Positions 37,746 through 49,906 of a stretch of 64,000 nt of DNA are shown here, in pieces. The position numbers and the translations under genes are program-made. Every line of letters begins with the position of its first letter. Position 1 is the stretch's first letter. The notes beneath the pieces are model-generated. The model saw only the letters and a list, made by a program, of their open reading frames with translations. It searched no databases and was not told where the DNA came from. This DNA comes from Polytrichum commune (taxonomy: Eukaryota > Streptophyta > Polytrichopsida > Polytrichales > Polytrichaceae), in contig OX485804.1 in the NCBI GenBank assembly GCA_950295325.1, positions 59,610,533 through 59,674,532 of the forward strand. Direction: 5' to 3'.

Positions 37746-38620
37746 TACATCGCCAAACAAGTGTGAACGGGGAGGAAATTGACCCAACTCGGTCTGTATC
37801 CTTAAAGGTAGAGGGTGCTTAAACCAACACTTTAAGCTATTGCACATACATATGGCTATGTGGTTGAGATATGAATATTAGCCTTTGGGCTAAACATAGG
37901 TATCAAGAAAGAAAAAATATTTGTAATCTCAATTGAATATTTGATGAATATTCAAAGTCAAAACTACTAGCTCCCTTAAACCAATTCATAGGTCCCGTGT
38001 ATGGCAACCTTGCATGTGATAAGGAACCCCACCATCATTGTTTAGAACCAACACAACATAGTTGGGTACTAGACCCAAACTACATCAAAGCTCAAGTAGT
38101 ATTGGTATGCAAAGCCACACATCTACCTTCATGATCCCACCCGGTTTGCTTGTAAAACCATCACCTTGCATCCCGGGAAATAACCCTCTTGTGCTTTGTG
38201 GGCTACCTCCTTGGCATTGTGAATAGAATGGCTAGAATAGGCATTGACAAGCCACCCTAATCCCACCTTGAACCAACCCAAGATAGAGTGGAGCCCGTTG
38301 CTTACCATACATGAAGGTAGTGGAGGCCATTATGAGGTGGCACCACTAATGACACCTAAAACCGTCACTCCGTGAGCCCAAACACTCCTACACTGCCAAG
38401 TACGGTTCAAGGTCGTAGAGTGTTGGCATGTGCATGGTTGTGTGTACTTACGGGCCAATACATTGTTGAGTTCACACCTGACCACATGTAGTTGCCCAAC
38501 GTAATAATGTTCATAGTTTTCTTTTCTCCCAACCATTTTCCCCACAAAAAATTTGTGAACACAAATGCTCTCAAAATGGAGATTTTATTTTTGAATGTGT
38601 AAGAATTAAAAATATTATTA

Positions 38621-40733
38621 CATAAATATTTAATACAATAATTTGAACGGTGGCAACATTGGTACCGTTTCAAAGTTTCAATACGGTTAGCCGTCCACGG
38701 CAACATGTTGATCCTTAGGGGGAGAGGGGTCACTCCCTTGTACTTACTAGGAACATGTGCAAACACACTATGTTTTCGGGGGGGGGGGGTATTAGATTGG
38801 AGAAGGTCAATATTGTGGACCCTACTATTATATACTTTTCTAACATTTATCACTTTTGAGAACCCTATGGTTAGGTTAACTTCGTATTATCTTCTTCTTT
38901 TACATGAGCATATAGAAATTATAATTTGTGACTTTTGTTGATGTCATGTAAAACTCAATAATTACATATATAAGATCATATTTCACACATCAAAGCAACA
39001 TGCACACAATTTAGCTTCCTAGTATACACTAAACTCATTCAATACATACACACGTGGAAATGGTGATAATTTAATACTTGTGTTTTTTAAAGACGTACAA
39101 ATGCTTTCAAAATGTGTGTTTAAAACCACAATTGCATACATGCATGTAAGTTTATAACACAACCAACCAACACCAATCACAAAGTTTGTTCATGTTTACA
39201 CATTCATGCATGAAGCAAAATGTTTCATTATTCAAGTTATAATGGTTATAACTAAAGAATATGAGAGAACTTCGAAGAGATCACCATCTTCCCAATTGGG
39301 AAGAGAGATCCACCTTCAGTGGACAACATACATGATTGGCTCCAATGAAAGGGGAGAATTGTCTGCTTGTTATAGATGAACCGGTTGAGTTTGAGAATAT
39401 TCAATCGAATTTCAAAACTTCAAGAAAATAACCGATCTTGTCAAATAACATCACCTCTATTTGTTAGTGTGCATTTGGTACCATTGATGTTTTGGATCCA
39501 ACAATCTTGTAGCGTTAAGTTGAGAAATAGCCGGTTGGACTTGGAAACACTAGAATTTTGACTAATTTTGCCCAAAAATCTCCCAAGACGTTGATCGGCT
39601 CTCATGAAAACTTACTCGCTAAACTAGACTCCAAAAAAAAACTCCGAAATGGGTCCGGAACATAAAGCACCCAAACATCAATGCTACCATATGCAAGCTA
39701 CTACAAAGGGTAAGAGGTGATGCTCATCAACTATTAAATGTTCTATTTTTAGTAGTGAAGAAGTTTTTTCATTCTTCCATATGAGATAGCATGGCAACTT
39801 ATTTCACACCACTTAGACTAAATCACAAGGAAAATATGAATATAGATCACGGAGCTACACATGTACTATATCATAGAGTATAGATCCACGGGCTACAACT
39901 AAAATTAGCACTACACGTCCAATATTATAGAACCATGAGCTACACGTCTAGGAGTATAAATCCAAAATCTACACATCCTTGTCACACAATAAGTTCCTGA
40001 ACCCTAAATTTTTTAACTTCACAAGCTATCTTCAAAGCATATTAAAGGAAAAAGAGAGAAGTACTTACAACCTAACCATGCCACCACGCCACTTGCGTAA
40101 TCATAGCCTAATTAACCACATCACCACACCACACTCAAAACTTGCACACCTTCATGAGTTCGCAAACCCTTGTTAGCCACACAATATATGAGATAGATTG
40201 GGGTGGAAATGAGCCTCCATTAGGGTTTCGGGGAGGTTGTTCCTCCTTCATCAAGGATTCCTTTTGTGGATGAAATATTGAATGTTATGAATAATATTAG
40301 TATATTTGGGATGATGAAACAGAGATCATTCTCATTAGGCAAATAGCATAAGGTCTCTCTAAGGTGTGGGACCCTAATAGATGTTATTTTAATTTCCCAC
40401 CCTACCAATCCCAATGGTATATTAGTTTTCAAATTTCCCCAACACGATCAATTTGTAAACATCCTAATATAATTATACCATGGAGATTAATATATAAATT
40501 GCTCTTTGTCAAAAGTACATGTTTTATCATTTGTGGGTCACAACTTTAAAGTGGCCTGATATTTGTTCTCACGTAGTTTATTAAAGTACGGAAGTGACCA
40601 CCATGGGTATTGACTGGACAATTTCACCACCATTTTTTCAATGTGGAACATTTAGATTCACGTTTTTGAAGTTAAGAGGCATGATCCACTTAACCTTGAG
40701 CCGTATATACTTGTTGGAACATAGGAGTTGTTT
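38621..40733. other. Intergenic, with G12 run and an ACCGGTT-family repeat
   Basis: G12 at 38778-38789; ACCGGTT-family copy at 39370-39600. No supported gene. Confidence 0.6.
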
Positions 40734-41728
40734 ACATAATGGACCATGAAGTCGTCCCATACTCCTCTAAATTATGTGATCGGTCATTAAACTCGCCCAA
40801 GGACCAATTCAATTTACATGAAGAAGAAAATGTAAGAGTGATCATGGAACTTGAGGTCCCCAACATGCCTATTTTCAGGCCTACATTATCCAATGTCATG
40901 GTCCAATGGGTTTTGCAGTGAGAGAAGCAAAAGAGGTTCTCTCACTGCAAATGTCACACGGGGACGTCACTCCATTATAAAGTTGAACAACCACATGCGA
41001 ACACTTTACATGTAAACAAATATTTTGTTTACATAAAAAATCACCAAAATGGGTCAAACTTTTATCAAACAAAATTTCATGAGTAGATATACACAATACC
41101 TATTACATAGTAGAAAATGGCAACTCAATTTTATGATTTGTTTATATAAAACATACCGTTTCTAACTAGAATGACGCAAAATTGAACTGATAAAATTACT
41201 ACAAAAATGAAGATGACTAAAAGTTTCAAAAAATATATACAAAAGATACTATCAATGATTATGTATATGTAGGAAAAATATCATAAATTTTAAAATTATC
41301 TATGGCATGCAATATAGGGATAGCAAACTTTATTTGCACGTGGTGTTCAACTTGACAATGCAATGACCTCCCCGTGAGATGTCAAGGGACCATGGTAGAG
41401 AAAGATGTTTTATTTTTATTTTATTTTATTTTATTTTTGCCAAATGTAATTGTAGTTACGAGGAAAGAAAGGAAGATGAAGGGGAGAAGGTCAAACATGA
41501 AGAGAAATCCCAAAACAACTGGTATTGGACATATAATTTGTAAAAAAAATAGCACATCCACTTTTGGGTGCATGGTCACTTCTCTTGGTCCATATTTCGT
41601 TTACACCTTGTGAGGATCCCAAAGGCTTTGAAAATGCATTTTATAAAGAAATCAGACCATTGAAGTGTGACCATGGGAAAGGGCCCTTTGATGTGGTTCA
41701 ACCTCGAGGTCCATGATGTAAAAACCCC
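40734..41728. mobile_element. Harbinger-like element, degenerate copy
   Basis: The left end (GTTTACATAATGGACCATG) and the right end (inverted GGGGTTTTTACATCATGGAC) match those of the 43548-44996 element. Interior segments such as GGGTTTTGCAGTGAGAGA are shared. About 1 kb, no recognisable transposase. The target duplication has decayed. Confidence 0.7.
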
Positions 41729-42334
41729 TAAGAGTTGAGACTCCCCTAAACTAGTCCTCCAGCATATAGTTTACCCACTCGCCCTCCATGCCTCGGGGGT
41801 GAGTTAAGTGATCTTAACTAATGATCATTACTTACGAGATGAGAACATTGTGTAACACCATAGTCCCAACCAGTGGGTAACTCCCCTTTACCTTTTAGAA
41901 TTATTAGATCTCCCCGGGTGGAGTCTTCTAGTCTTATAGATTATAGAGTCTAGTTGGAACTAATAAATAGATACATGTTACACATATCTTATGAATATTA
42001 AGATAAAGTAAATTCTATAGAGATGCCACATTGTTGGAAAGATGATCTCTCTCTTTCTCCATTTATCTATCTATCTATATATATACCTTATGGATTCTTT
42101 GGGTCTTTGGAAAAAATAAAGTTATGCTCAAAGAGATGAAATAATAAAGGATAACATAAGTCATGAAGTGCAACTACTGCTTTGACACAAAAATACTATG
42201 TTGATGGCATTGACAGTCCAAATGAACTCAGTTTGGTTATTATGGCCATAGTGGTCCCCAAAAAAATGCATAGATGACTTAATGGGTCTCTACCTTAACT
42301 TATCCTTCTAGCTAGTTGCCTTACCCCTCGTTGC
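41729..42334. other. Intergenic, no gene seen
   Basis: Short CTAT repeat near 42063-42085. Otherwise nothing recognised. Confidence 0.5.
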
Positions 42335-43547
42335 CCTTTGTTCTTGTTGGTTGTTGCTAGGTTGATAAATACAACAACAAAAATTTGGGGGACCCTACAC
42401 TAATGACCCCACATGGAACAATATATGTACAAATATTGAACATTTGAACAGTGGGTTAGGACACCATAACATGTGGAGGCCGTCATTTGTCAAAGCATTT
42501 GGATGGAATGGCATTGTTAAAGGCAATGAAAAAAAGAAGTAGAGTGTATTTTCTCTCTTTTGTCTTCTATAAATATCAAACTACGCAACTAATAAGACAT
42601 ACATATTGCGCCACACACAAAGTGAAAAACACAATGACAAAAATATAGAATTGGGCACAACACCTCAAGGGATCGTACCATAGTACCTTCACATCACAGA
42701 CTGGTTGGTTGGAACATGTGAAAAATTGATGTTGGCATCGGAAAAGTCGATCTTTGACAAGCGAAGTACCCAAACTGTGAAGTTATTTGCATCTGACGAT
42801 TTTAACGTGACAACATCAAAAATACAAGTTTTAGGGCATTGCCACGTTATGTTACTTATTACTTGTTGTAGGTTAAGGGGTGGATTTATATTAGGATCCG
42901 AGTCCAAGAAACTCGGGATCCTAAACACCCTCTTAAATGGTCCTTGCTTTCAAACTTCATATTAGTTTCTCAAACTTGACGATTGAATTCTCATATTAAA
43001 AGGAAAACTTTCTTAAATGAAAACAACCTTTGTACCAGGAGAAAATTGATGCCACATTAACACCACTTCATTTTTTTCATACATTGGGCCCAGACCTAGG
43101 CTAGTGTAGGTCAACACCTTGGGGTCTTAACCAATAGGGTCACTTCGTTTTGGAGTTTTCTTCGGTCTTAGACCAGGCCTAGTCCGAACTCGTGGTCACC
43201 ATAAAGAAGTCAATTCCTGCGCTTCTGATGCCTATGTGGATTTTTGGAGTCTGACGTGGTACAAAAGAGGCTGACGTGGCCAATATGTCAGGCTGACTCA
43301 TCACTTGGGAGCCTCAGATTTTCCAATGATGGCTTTTTAAATTCCATGTCTAGAATGTTCCGATGTCCGGCCACTGCAAGAATCGAGGGGCAGCAATTCC
43401 AAGGTGGCAATTCCAAGCACAAATTTGTAACCACCTATGAATTGGTGATTTTGTTTACAAAGGGCTATTATTACTAAGGTAAGCGGAACTTAAACGGACA
43501 TTTCTTCCTTGGCACCCACTTCTCGTTCTACATGAAACACATAATTA

Positions 43548-44996
43548 GGGGCGGTTTACACTATGGACCATGAAGTCGGACCAGGCGTTGTAAGAGCGCT
43601 AATTGGTTACTGACCTCGTCCCGGGACCATTTCGGTTTACACTAAGGAAAAACATGGCAGAGGAGCCATGAAGGTTGAGGTCCCTAAAATACAAATTTCA
43701 AGGCCTAATAAATGTACTGACATAGTCAAGTGGGTTTTGCGGTGAGAGAGGCAAGAGAGGTGGTCTAGTAAGAAAAGGCAGAGGCTCATGGCAGAGAAAT
43801 GCCGTTCTAATGTTTTTTTAATTAATTTTTTTGGGGGGGCTTAATTTACAACTCTTACCACTTGGCAAGGCTCACTTTTCAGCATCTATATGATGTAAGG
43901 AATCTTGAGAAGTATGTCCACCCTCTATGCGCCTAGATCATATCATAGCCCATGAGACACACCATTTCTTCCATGCCCTGCGCCTTAAACTTGCTCACAC
44001 ATGTTTCATCAAACAATGTGGGACATCTAGAACTCAAGAATTTGAGTGCATATTTGTTTTTTTGGTCCATCAACTAAAATGTTTGGAATTTGGGGGCTTG
44101 TAATATACTGTTGGAAAAATATTGAGAATACCTTTGCAACGGTGTATTACACGCCCTGAAATTTTTAATAATTACAATTGAAAAACAAAAAAGAAAAAAT
44201 TTGTAGTTGTGTAGTGAATGTAAATCAGGGTGGCCAAAAGAACTGCAAATGGGAAAATGATTGCAGTTCTTTTTCACATAGTTTTCTACTACACTAAATA
44301 GGATATTTAGTGTTTGATACACTAAATATGAATGTATATACTAAATATTAATAACCCTATGAAAGTAAGTAACATTAAGTAAGTAAACTTAAACACTAAA
44401 TATCAACTAAGGTAATATGTGGAAGTTACATGTTTTAATTTAGTGTTAGTAAGGATATGAGAAAAATAAATTAACAATGATAAAAGGAGAATTCCAAGAT
44501 ATCTTCTAGCAAATCTTCTAACACTATTTATCAAAGAATTGAAAATTAGTGTTGAGCAAGATACAATGGTAACAACAATCAAATTTAAACAACCACTAAA
44601 TATCCTATTTAGTGTAGTGACAACACGAGGTACATGTCACATGTACAAATTAAATCACTCATCTTTTTGTATTAATTGTTGTGAGAAGATTTGCAATCCA
44701 CATCTTCAACACATTTAACAAGAAGTGAAGACAAGTGAAGCGCAAGAGAAGACAAGAGAATGGTCAAACTTGAATTTTTTTCCAAAACTGCCCTTTTTGG
44801 GCATGTATTATAAAAAATCAGCACATTCACTTTTTGCTGCATGGTCATTCTTCTTGGTCCACATTCGGTTTACACCTAGTGAGGGGCCCAAGGCTTTCAA
44901 AACTAATTTCTTAAGAAGTCGGACCATGGAAGTTGGACCATTGAAAAAGGCCCTCTTCCATGGTCCGACTTCATGGTCCATAGTGTAAACCCCCCC
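43548..44996. mobile_element. Harbinger-like transposon, non-autonomous, with empty site
   Basis: Starts GGGGCGGTTTACACTATGG and ends with the inverted equivalent (TAGTGTAAACCCCCCC), flanked by TTA (43545-43547 and 44997-44999). The left arm near 9181-9206 reads continuously with one TTA. TTA target, GGG-rich ends and 1.4 kb size fit the PIF/Harbinger superfamily. No DDE or Myb-like ORF can be read. Relatives lie at 33910-34099 and 40734-41728. A smaller MITE is nested at 44288-44618. Confidence 0.85.
44288..44618. mobile_element. Nested MITE, ACTACACTAAAT family
   Basis: The ends ACTACACTAAATAGGATATT and its inverse lie 331 bp apart inside the Harbinger-like element. CACTAAATAT words are repeated internally. 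Same family as 30249-30647. It is younger than its host. Confidence 0.75.
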
Positions 44997-46534
44997 TTAG
45001 AAAGAGATGATTAGCAGATCCATATTGTGCCTGTAGGCCACTTTCTTCGCATTTTTTGGAGTTCGTGAAAATATTCTATTCATTGTCAAAGAGAATATTC
45101 TTCAAGTTATGAATTGATCATGTAGGTTCTTCTTCCCAATTATGTTGACTATTGTATCTAGAGTGGTTAATGATTTATGAGCATGTAGTCCAAATCTCTT
45201 TTCAACATATGTGTATTTGGTGTTTGTTTTTAGATCCACACCCAATCATTAACCACTCAAATATAGGTATCCAATCAACATGAGGTATAGAATCATACAC
45301 ATCCACCTTTACGAACATAGAGGTGGTCGTGGTAGTGGTCAACCACAACTGCAATTTCTTTTCATCCACACTTGTCTTGTGCGAGCCTTCGTTGTCTTGG
45401 GTGATGGGGGGTTGGCCTTCAAAATGGCATTCTATCATTGGTATGGGTCTTGGACTCAAGAAGAATTTAACATACTTATTATCCTTGTTGGTCTTTGAGT
45501 GCAATGTTAAAGTGGTTGTCTCCCTCAACTTTCTCCCCAATTTTTGGCCTAGAAGACTTCAGTGATGCCACATGAGCATGAACAACCACCCAAGGGTGGA
45601 TTAGTGGGGTTGACAAGGTACGTGGTGGTTGTGATTAGCCTTAATGTTTATTATTTTCTTTTCATGGAATGGAACCAATAAAAGTAAACCACAACCACAC
45701 CCACAACCAACCCTAGTGTAAATGACCATTTAATTTTACAACAGAGCCTATTTGATTGGTAGATGACGATCTCTACTATATGAGTGATGAAGCTAATTAC
45801 ACAACTATTCATCAAAATTCCTGCATATTCATTCATAATCTTATAAATTTCTTGTTTTGGATTTGGCAACATCCAGTTGGGTTGTGATCTCTAGGTCATG
45901 GATATGACGATTGTTTGACATTAAAAAAATAATTGTTTCCTATCAGCTTAGTTGCTTCTTATATTTGTGGATGTCACCATCGTTGAAAACTTTGTGAGAT
46001 TCCCAAAATTACTTACAAACAATCACTTCCACATGTACATTGTGTTATGAATGTGTACCCAATATTCATGGACGACTTATTGCCATGGGTAGGGGGCCAC
46101 ATCCCATTATGGGTGTCACCCTTTATGGCTAAAGATTCGTGGCTAACATGTGAGAAGGGTCTGGCTAAAACCTACCCGTAAAGCTTTATGGTTGTTTGAT
46201 CTCAATGGATTAACCCTTGAGCATTGAAGAGGTCCAAATTTGATCTCTCCATGCTCAAAATAATGTATCTGAGCTACACAATTTCAATTTTCATTTGATT
46301 ATGTGAAAAGTGACCCTATCTACCCTTAACTTGTAATTGAAGATTATTTTTCAAATTGGTTGAAGAAAAAAAAGAAAAATAACGCCCGTACATAGTACCG
46401 GCATGAATGTGAGCCCATTACCCAAATGCAAAACATGACTAGTCGTGTTGTGGCATGAGGGGTTATGCCTCTTTTGGGAGGTGAGCTCTATCAGTTGACA
46501 ATTAATCTATAATATCCAGTTTTAGGGAGGTGCA

Positions 46535-46920
46535 ATGGTGGTTTGTTTGTTGTCAAGTTTCCTTTTGTTGAGTATGAGGTAAGTTAGGTAGTTAACGGCA
46601 TTATGATGTATATTTTTCATGAGGTTTTTGATGTTGGTCTTTGGGATGTTAAGTTCATCTAATTTATTAATGGATTGTTCGTGTATAGCCCCTCTGACTC
46701 CTGCTGTAATCGTGATAAGGGGGTTTATTTTCCATCCTTTGTTTCGTATGGCATTAATTAAGGGGTCGTATTTGGCTTGTTTTTGTGTGATGGCTTGTTA
46801 TGGGAATATGTCGTGGCAGTATGTGAATTCAATGAATTATATTGTGTGTGCATTTGAGGGTAGTAAGGGTGTGGGGGTGTGGTTTGGGGCTCCAAGTATG
46901 CAGAGGATGTCTGGTCTGAG
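46535..46920 (-). pseudogene. Restriction-like endonuclease domain of LINE C
   Basis: Reads LRPDILCILGAPN (46920-46880), then TIQFIEFTYCHD (about 46840-46805), then a stop, then KQAKYDPLINAI and GVRGAIHEQS. The pattern RPD ... (I)EFT ... KxxKYDPL matches the PD-(D/E)xK nuclease fold used by R2-like LINEs to nick target DNA. The assignment rests on motif spacing and C-terminal position after the knuckle, not on a database search. Confidence 0.6.
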
Positions 46921-47539
46921 CCTGGCGTGGCATTGGCATTTTGTTTGCTTGCATGTGCACTCTATGAGCCATTCATGGACGGTTTGTGCTTGTCTATTAT
47001 TGTTGAGGGTGCCTGCATTTGTTAGTGTGTAGTATCTAGTGTGTTTGTTGGCTTGTAGTGTCAGTGTAATGATGTGTACCGCCTTGTTGTGTCGGGCTAT
47101 TCTTAGGCCCTTTAGGTAAGGGTGCTCACACATTGATAGTAAATGGGGCCATGTGTCTTTGTCATTTTTGTGGCATAGTGTGCATTTGGGGTTTTGGAAT
47201 TTGAGAGGCCAGAAGATGTTTTTTTTGTAGTTACCCGTGTATTGGGCGTAGCGGAATTTTAAGGTTTGAGTGATTTGGGCGTAAAATATTTTATTGTTTT
47301 TCCAGAAGTGGTTGGAGTGTTTTTGGTTTATTTGGTCGTTTGATAGCCATTTTTCTACGTATGGGTATTTATTTTGGGCCGTTCTTACTTCTCGATAGTT
47401 GTGTGCTTTTGTTACGAATGTGTGTAGATTCTGAATTGCTCCGTCACGTGTGGCGGTTGGGCACCTTGCTAGCTAGTATGGTGTGGCGTGGGCTATATAT
47501 ATATGGGGTGTGGCGGTAGGTTTCTCTTTAAGTGCTCCT

Positions 47540-48345
47540 TCGTTGGCTAGTGTGTCTGCTATTCGTTTCCTATGATGCCTGTGTGGGCCCTTACTTTATG
47601 TATGTGTATTAAGAGCATCCTCAGTCGGTCTAGGTAAAGCTCACTGCAAACCAAAACCTATCTTTTGACTGACCTAAAATTAGAAACTGAAATTACCATC
47701 ATTAGAAGCACACCTAAATAAACGTGAGATATTTCTCAAGAAAAAAGAATTGTAAAAATTTGACGTAGGTGAAATCCCTCATTGAAAACACCACATTTTC
47801 AAAATTTAGAGGGAGTGCACCAAATCTTGCTTAAAAATGGAAAGATCCTCCCACACTCCCTCCAAATTTTTGACATTTAGAGGGAGTGTGGGAGGATCTG
47901 TCCATTTTTAAGCAAGATTTGGTGCACTCCCTCTAAATTTTGAGCATTTTAAGCAAGATAGGTCTTGGTTTGCAGTGAGCTTTACCTAGACCGACTGAGG
48001 ATGCTCTAAGTGTGGTGTCCAATAAATTTGGTGTATTATGGCTGTTATGAGGAGTTTGTCTGGGTGTTGTTGTTGTGAGGTTGGGTGTTGTATGTGGTTG
48101 CTGATTAAGTATATATTGTTAAGGCTATCTGTAAATATGTGTGTGTCTGTTTGGGTGGTTTGTATGTTTTGGATAGCGATGAGTATAGCATTTAATTCCA
48201 CTCTTAGGATATTTTGGTGTCTTGGTAATCCTTCGGCTATGTGTATATTTTTGTTGGGGCTATATACTCCAGATCATGCGGTATCACCCACTATTTGGCC
48301 TTCTGAGTTTTTAGCTGGGGGGATGAATGACCCGTCTGTGTATAT
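47540..48345 (-). pseudogene. RNase H domain of LINE C
   Basis: The four acidic positions of RNase HI can be seen in order on the minus strand: YTDGSF (Asp near 48334), RVELNAIL (Glu), FTDSLNN (Asp), and HTGIIGNE followed by IADTLANEGA (Asp). A TGA stop follows GDTA, and a one-base deletion separates GNE from IADTLA. The 394-bp MITE at 47613-48006 interrupts the domain between the third and fourth motifs; reading across it with one TAA keeps the frame. The domain would remove RNA from the cDNA hybrid during retrotransposition. Non-functional now. Confidence 0.8.
47613..48006. mobile_element. Foldback MITE inside the LINE, Harbinger type
   Basis: Terminal inverted repeats of about 50 bp start GAGCATCCTCAGTCGGTC, flanked by TAA (47610-47612 and 48007-48009). 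A second, inner inverted repeat with arms of about 60 bp and a loop of about 17 nt lies at roughly 47808-47945, so most of the element folds on itself. TAA target and GAGCATC ends fit PIF/Harbinger MITEs. It is younger than the LINE it interrupts. Confidence 0.85.
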
Positions 48346-49385
48346 GCATTGTTGTGGATGGTATTTGTGAGGGTGTTGGTGGTGGTATTAATATGGGAGG
48401 GCCATTTGGGAGATGGTTGTTGGTGGGAGGGTGTTATTTATGGGGGCATTTTTCCATGTAGTTGAGAATTTGACGTGGTAGTTTGTTGCCGTGGGGTTGA
48501 TGGGGGAAAGTGTTTATATGTGTGTTGGTGGTTAGTTCTAGTATTTTTGTGAGTTCTTGTGGGGTTCATAGGTTTATTGTGGGGTTGCTTTGGTTGTGTA
48601 TGCATATTATTGACGTGAGTGTTGGTTCTACGTATTGATAATATTTTGGCCATTATGGCGTGGGGTTGTATTGTATGGTGTGTGGGGGGATGGTTGCGAG
48701 GGTGTGTATGTCGCCATTCTTGGTGAGTGCGATTTGTTGTGGGGTCCAGTCATTGTGGTTAATTATGAGGATGGTGGCTGTGTTTGTATCTTCTTTGGTT
48801 GCCATTCTAGCCCAATGGATGGCTTCCACGGTTGTGTTGTGATCTGTAGGGTATGCTAGGCCTATGCCTTTCCATCTGAAGGTTTGTGCTTGTCCCATGG
48901 AGCCGAATATTTTATCCCGGTTGTGGGGTGAGTGATATTGTGTAAGTTGTGTGGGGCATGTGAGCGGAGATGAGTAATACGAGTGTGTGATTTTATTAGT
49001 TTCTATTAGTGTCTTAATAATTGCCGGGTGGAGTGTGTGGTGCATGTTCTTGGGTTGTATGGTTTTTGGTTTTCTTTTAGGGATTATGGTTATGTATCTT
49101 TGGATGAGCCAGAGTATTTATGTTTCAAAGTTTCGGGGTGGTGGTTGAAGGGGTTTGTTAGCTGGGTGGGTTGGTGGTAGGAGAATTGGTTCCATAGCCA
49201 TTGGAGCCTTTCTAGAGTAATGGTAGCCATGTAATTTCCTTTTTGGTCATAGATTGGTTGAATATCTTAATGGTATTGAAGATTTACGTTCAAATACATA
49301 GCCGGAGTGCCCTTGGATGCAAATACATACATTGTATTGTGATTACCAATGTCAAACTTATTGATATAATTTTCATTTCTTCTTG

Positions 49386-49906
49386 ACAAAAGACAATATA
49401 TATAATAAGGCTTCAAACCCATAATATATAGCATATGATTTTTGAACTTATTTCAGGTCATATATTGAGATCCTATATATCATTTATGGGTTAATTTGGG
49501 GCGTGTGATGTGACAAATGCTTCAATAATAATCCAAACGTAGAAATGGTTTCCAAGTCTATAAAACATTACAAGGGAAGCATTGGTTAGCGAATTGGAGG
49601 GTCTTTCGGAGTGAGAATGAGGGTAGTTACATAGAGCCATTGAACCTATTCATATAACAAGATATTACCCAGTTTCATCATTCAAAAGGGTCCCCCATGA
49701 GACACCTTTATAGATGGCTATCTACATAATTTGATGCTAGTATACATGTACCCAACTTCACCCTTTGCAATGCCTCCTAAGGTCCCTTGAATCTTTCTAT
49801 AGTCCCTTGCACAAGGATTGCGTGAGATAACGCTCTATTGACAAGGAATGGTGCCCCTTTTAAGTGGCATAAATAAGTTATCACTTTCAAGTTGGTACTT
49901 TGTGCA
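49386..49906. other. Intergenic, no gene seen
   Basis: AT-rich, no recognised structure except the left target duplication of the next element. Confidence 0.5.

Larger units (their letters stand above)
35030..38620. repeat. Right arm of inverted eL41 duplication
   Basis: Reverse-complement partner of 1-3530. Specific to this arm are the hAT-type MITE at 35243-35483, an insertion at about 35816-36330, and 37810-38400, which has no match in the left arm. Confidence 0.9.
46365..49252 (-). mobile_element. RLE-type LINE with RNase H, 5'-truncated (copy C)
   Basis: Flanked by a perfect 10-bp duplication ATTGGTTGAA (46355-46364 and 49253-49262). The left-arm partner near 7853 has the sequence once. 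In minus orientation the order is: an unidentified conserved-looking segment (about 49045-48440), RNase H (about 48345-47540, split by a MITE), a C-x2-C...H-x4-C knuckle (about 47190-47130), then a restriction-like endonuclease (46920-46560). The 3' UTR has a CCTC/GAGG hairpin (46468-46481), the ATTCATGCCGG motif and a T-rich tail. Reverse transcriptase would lie upstream and is lost by 5' truncation. RNase H combined with a C-terminal RLE suggests the Dualen/RandI type, unlike the APE-type L1 and RTE LINEs usual in seed plants. Confidence 0.8.
42335..49385. repeat. Right arm of second inverted duplication
   Basis: Reverse-complement partner of 7725-10510, expanded by the 1449-bp Harbinger-like element and the 2888-bp LINE, plus a roughly 230-bp segment (43245-43495) absent from the left arm. 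The junction sequences of both big insertions can be read against the uninterrupted left arm. Confidence 0.85.

Noticed and set aside
38407-38853. 148-codon minus-strand ORF
   Set aside because: Overlaps the duplicated block edge, has no recognised domain, and is not preserved in the left-arm copy.
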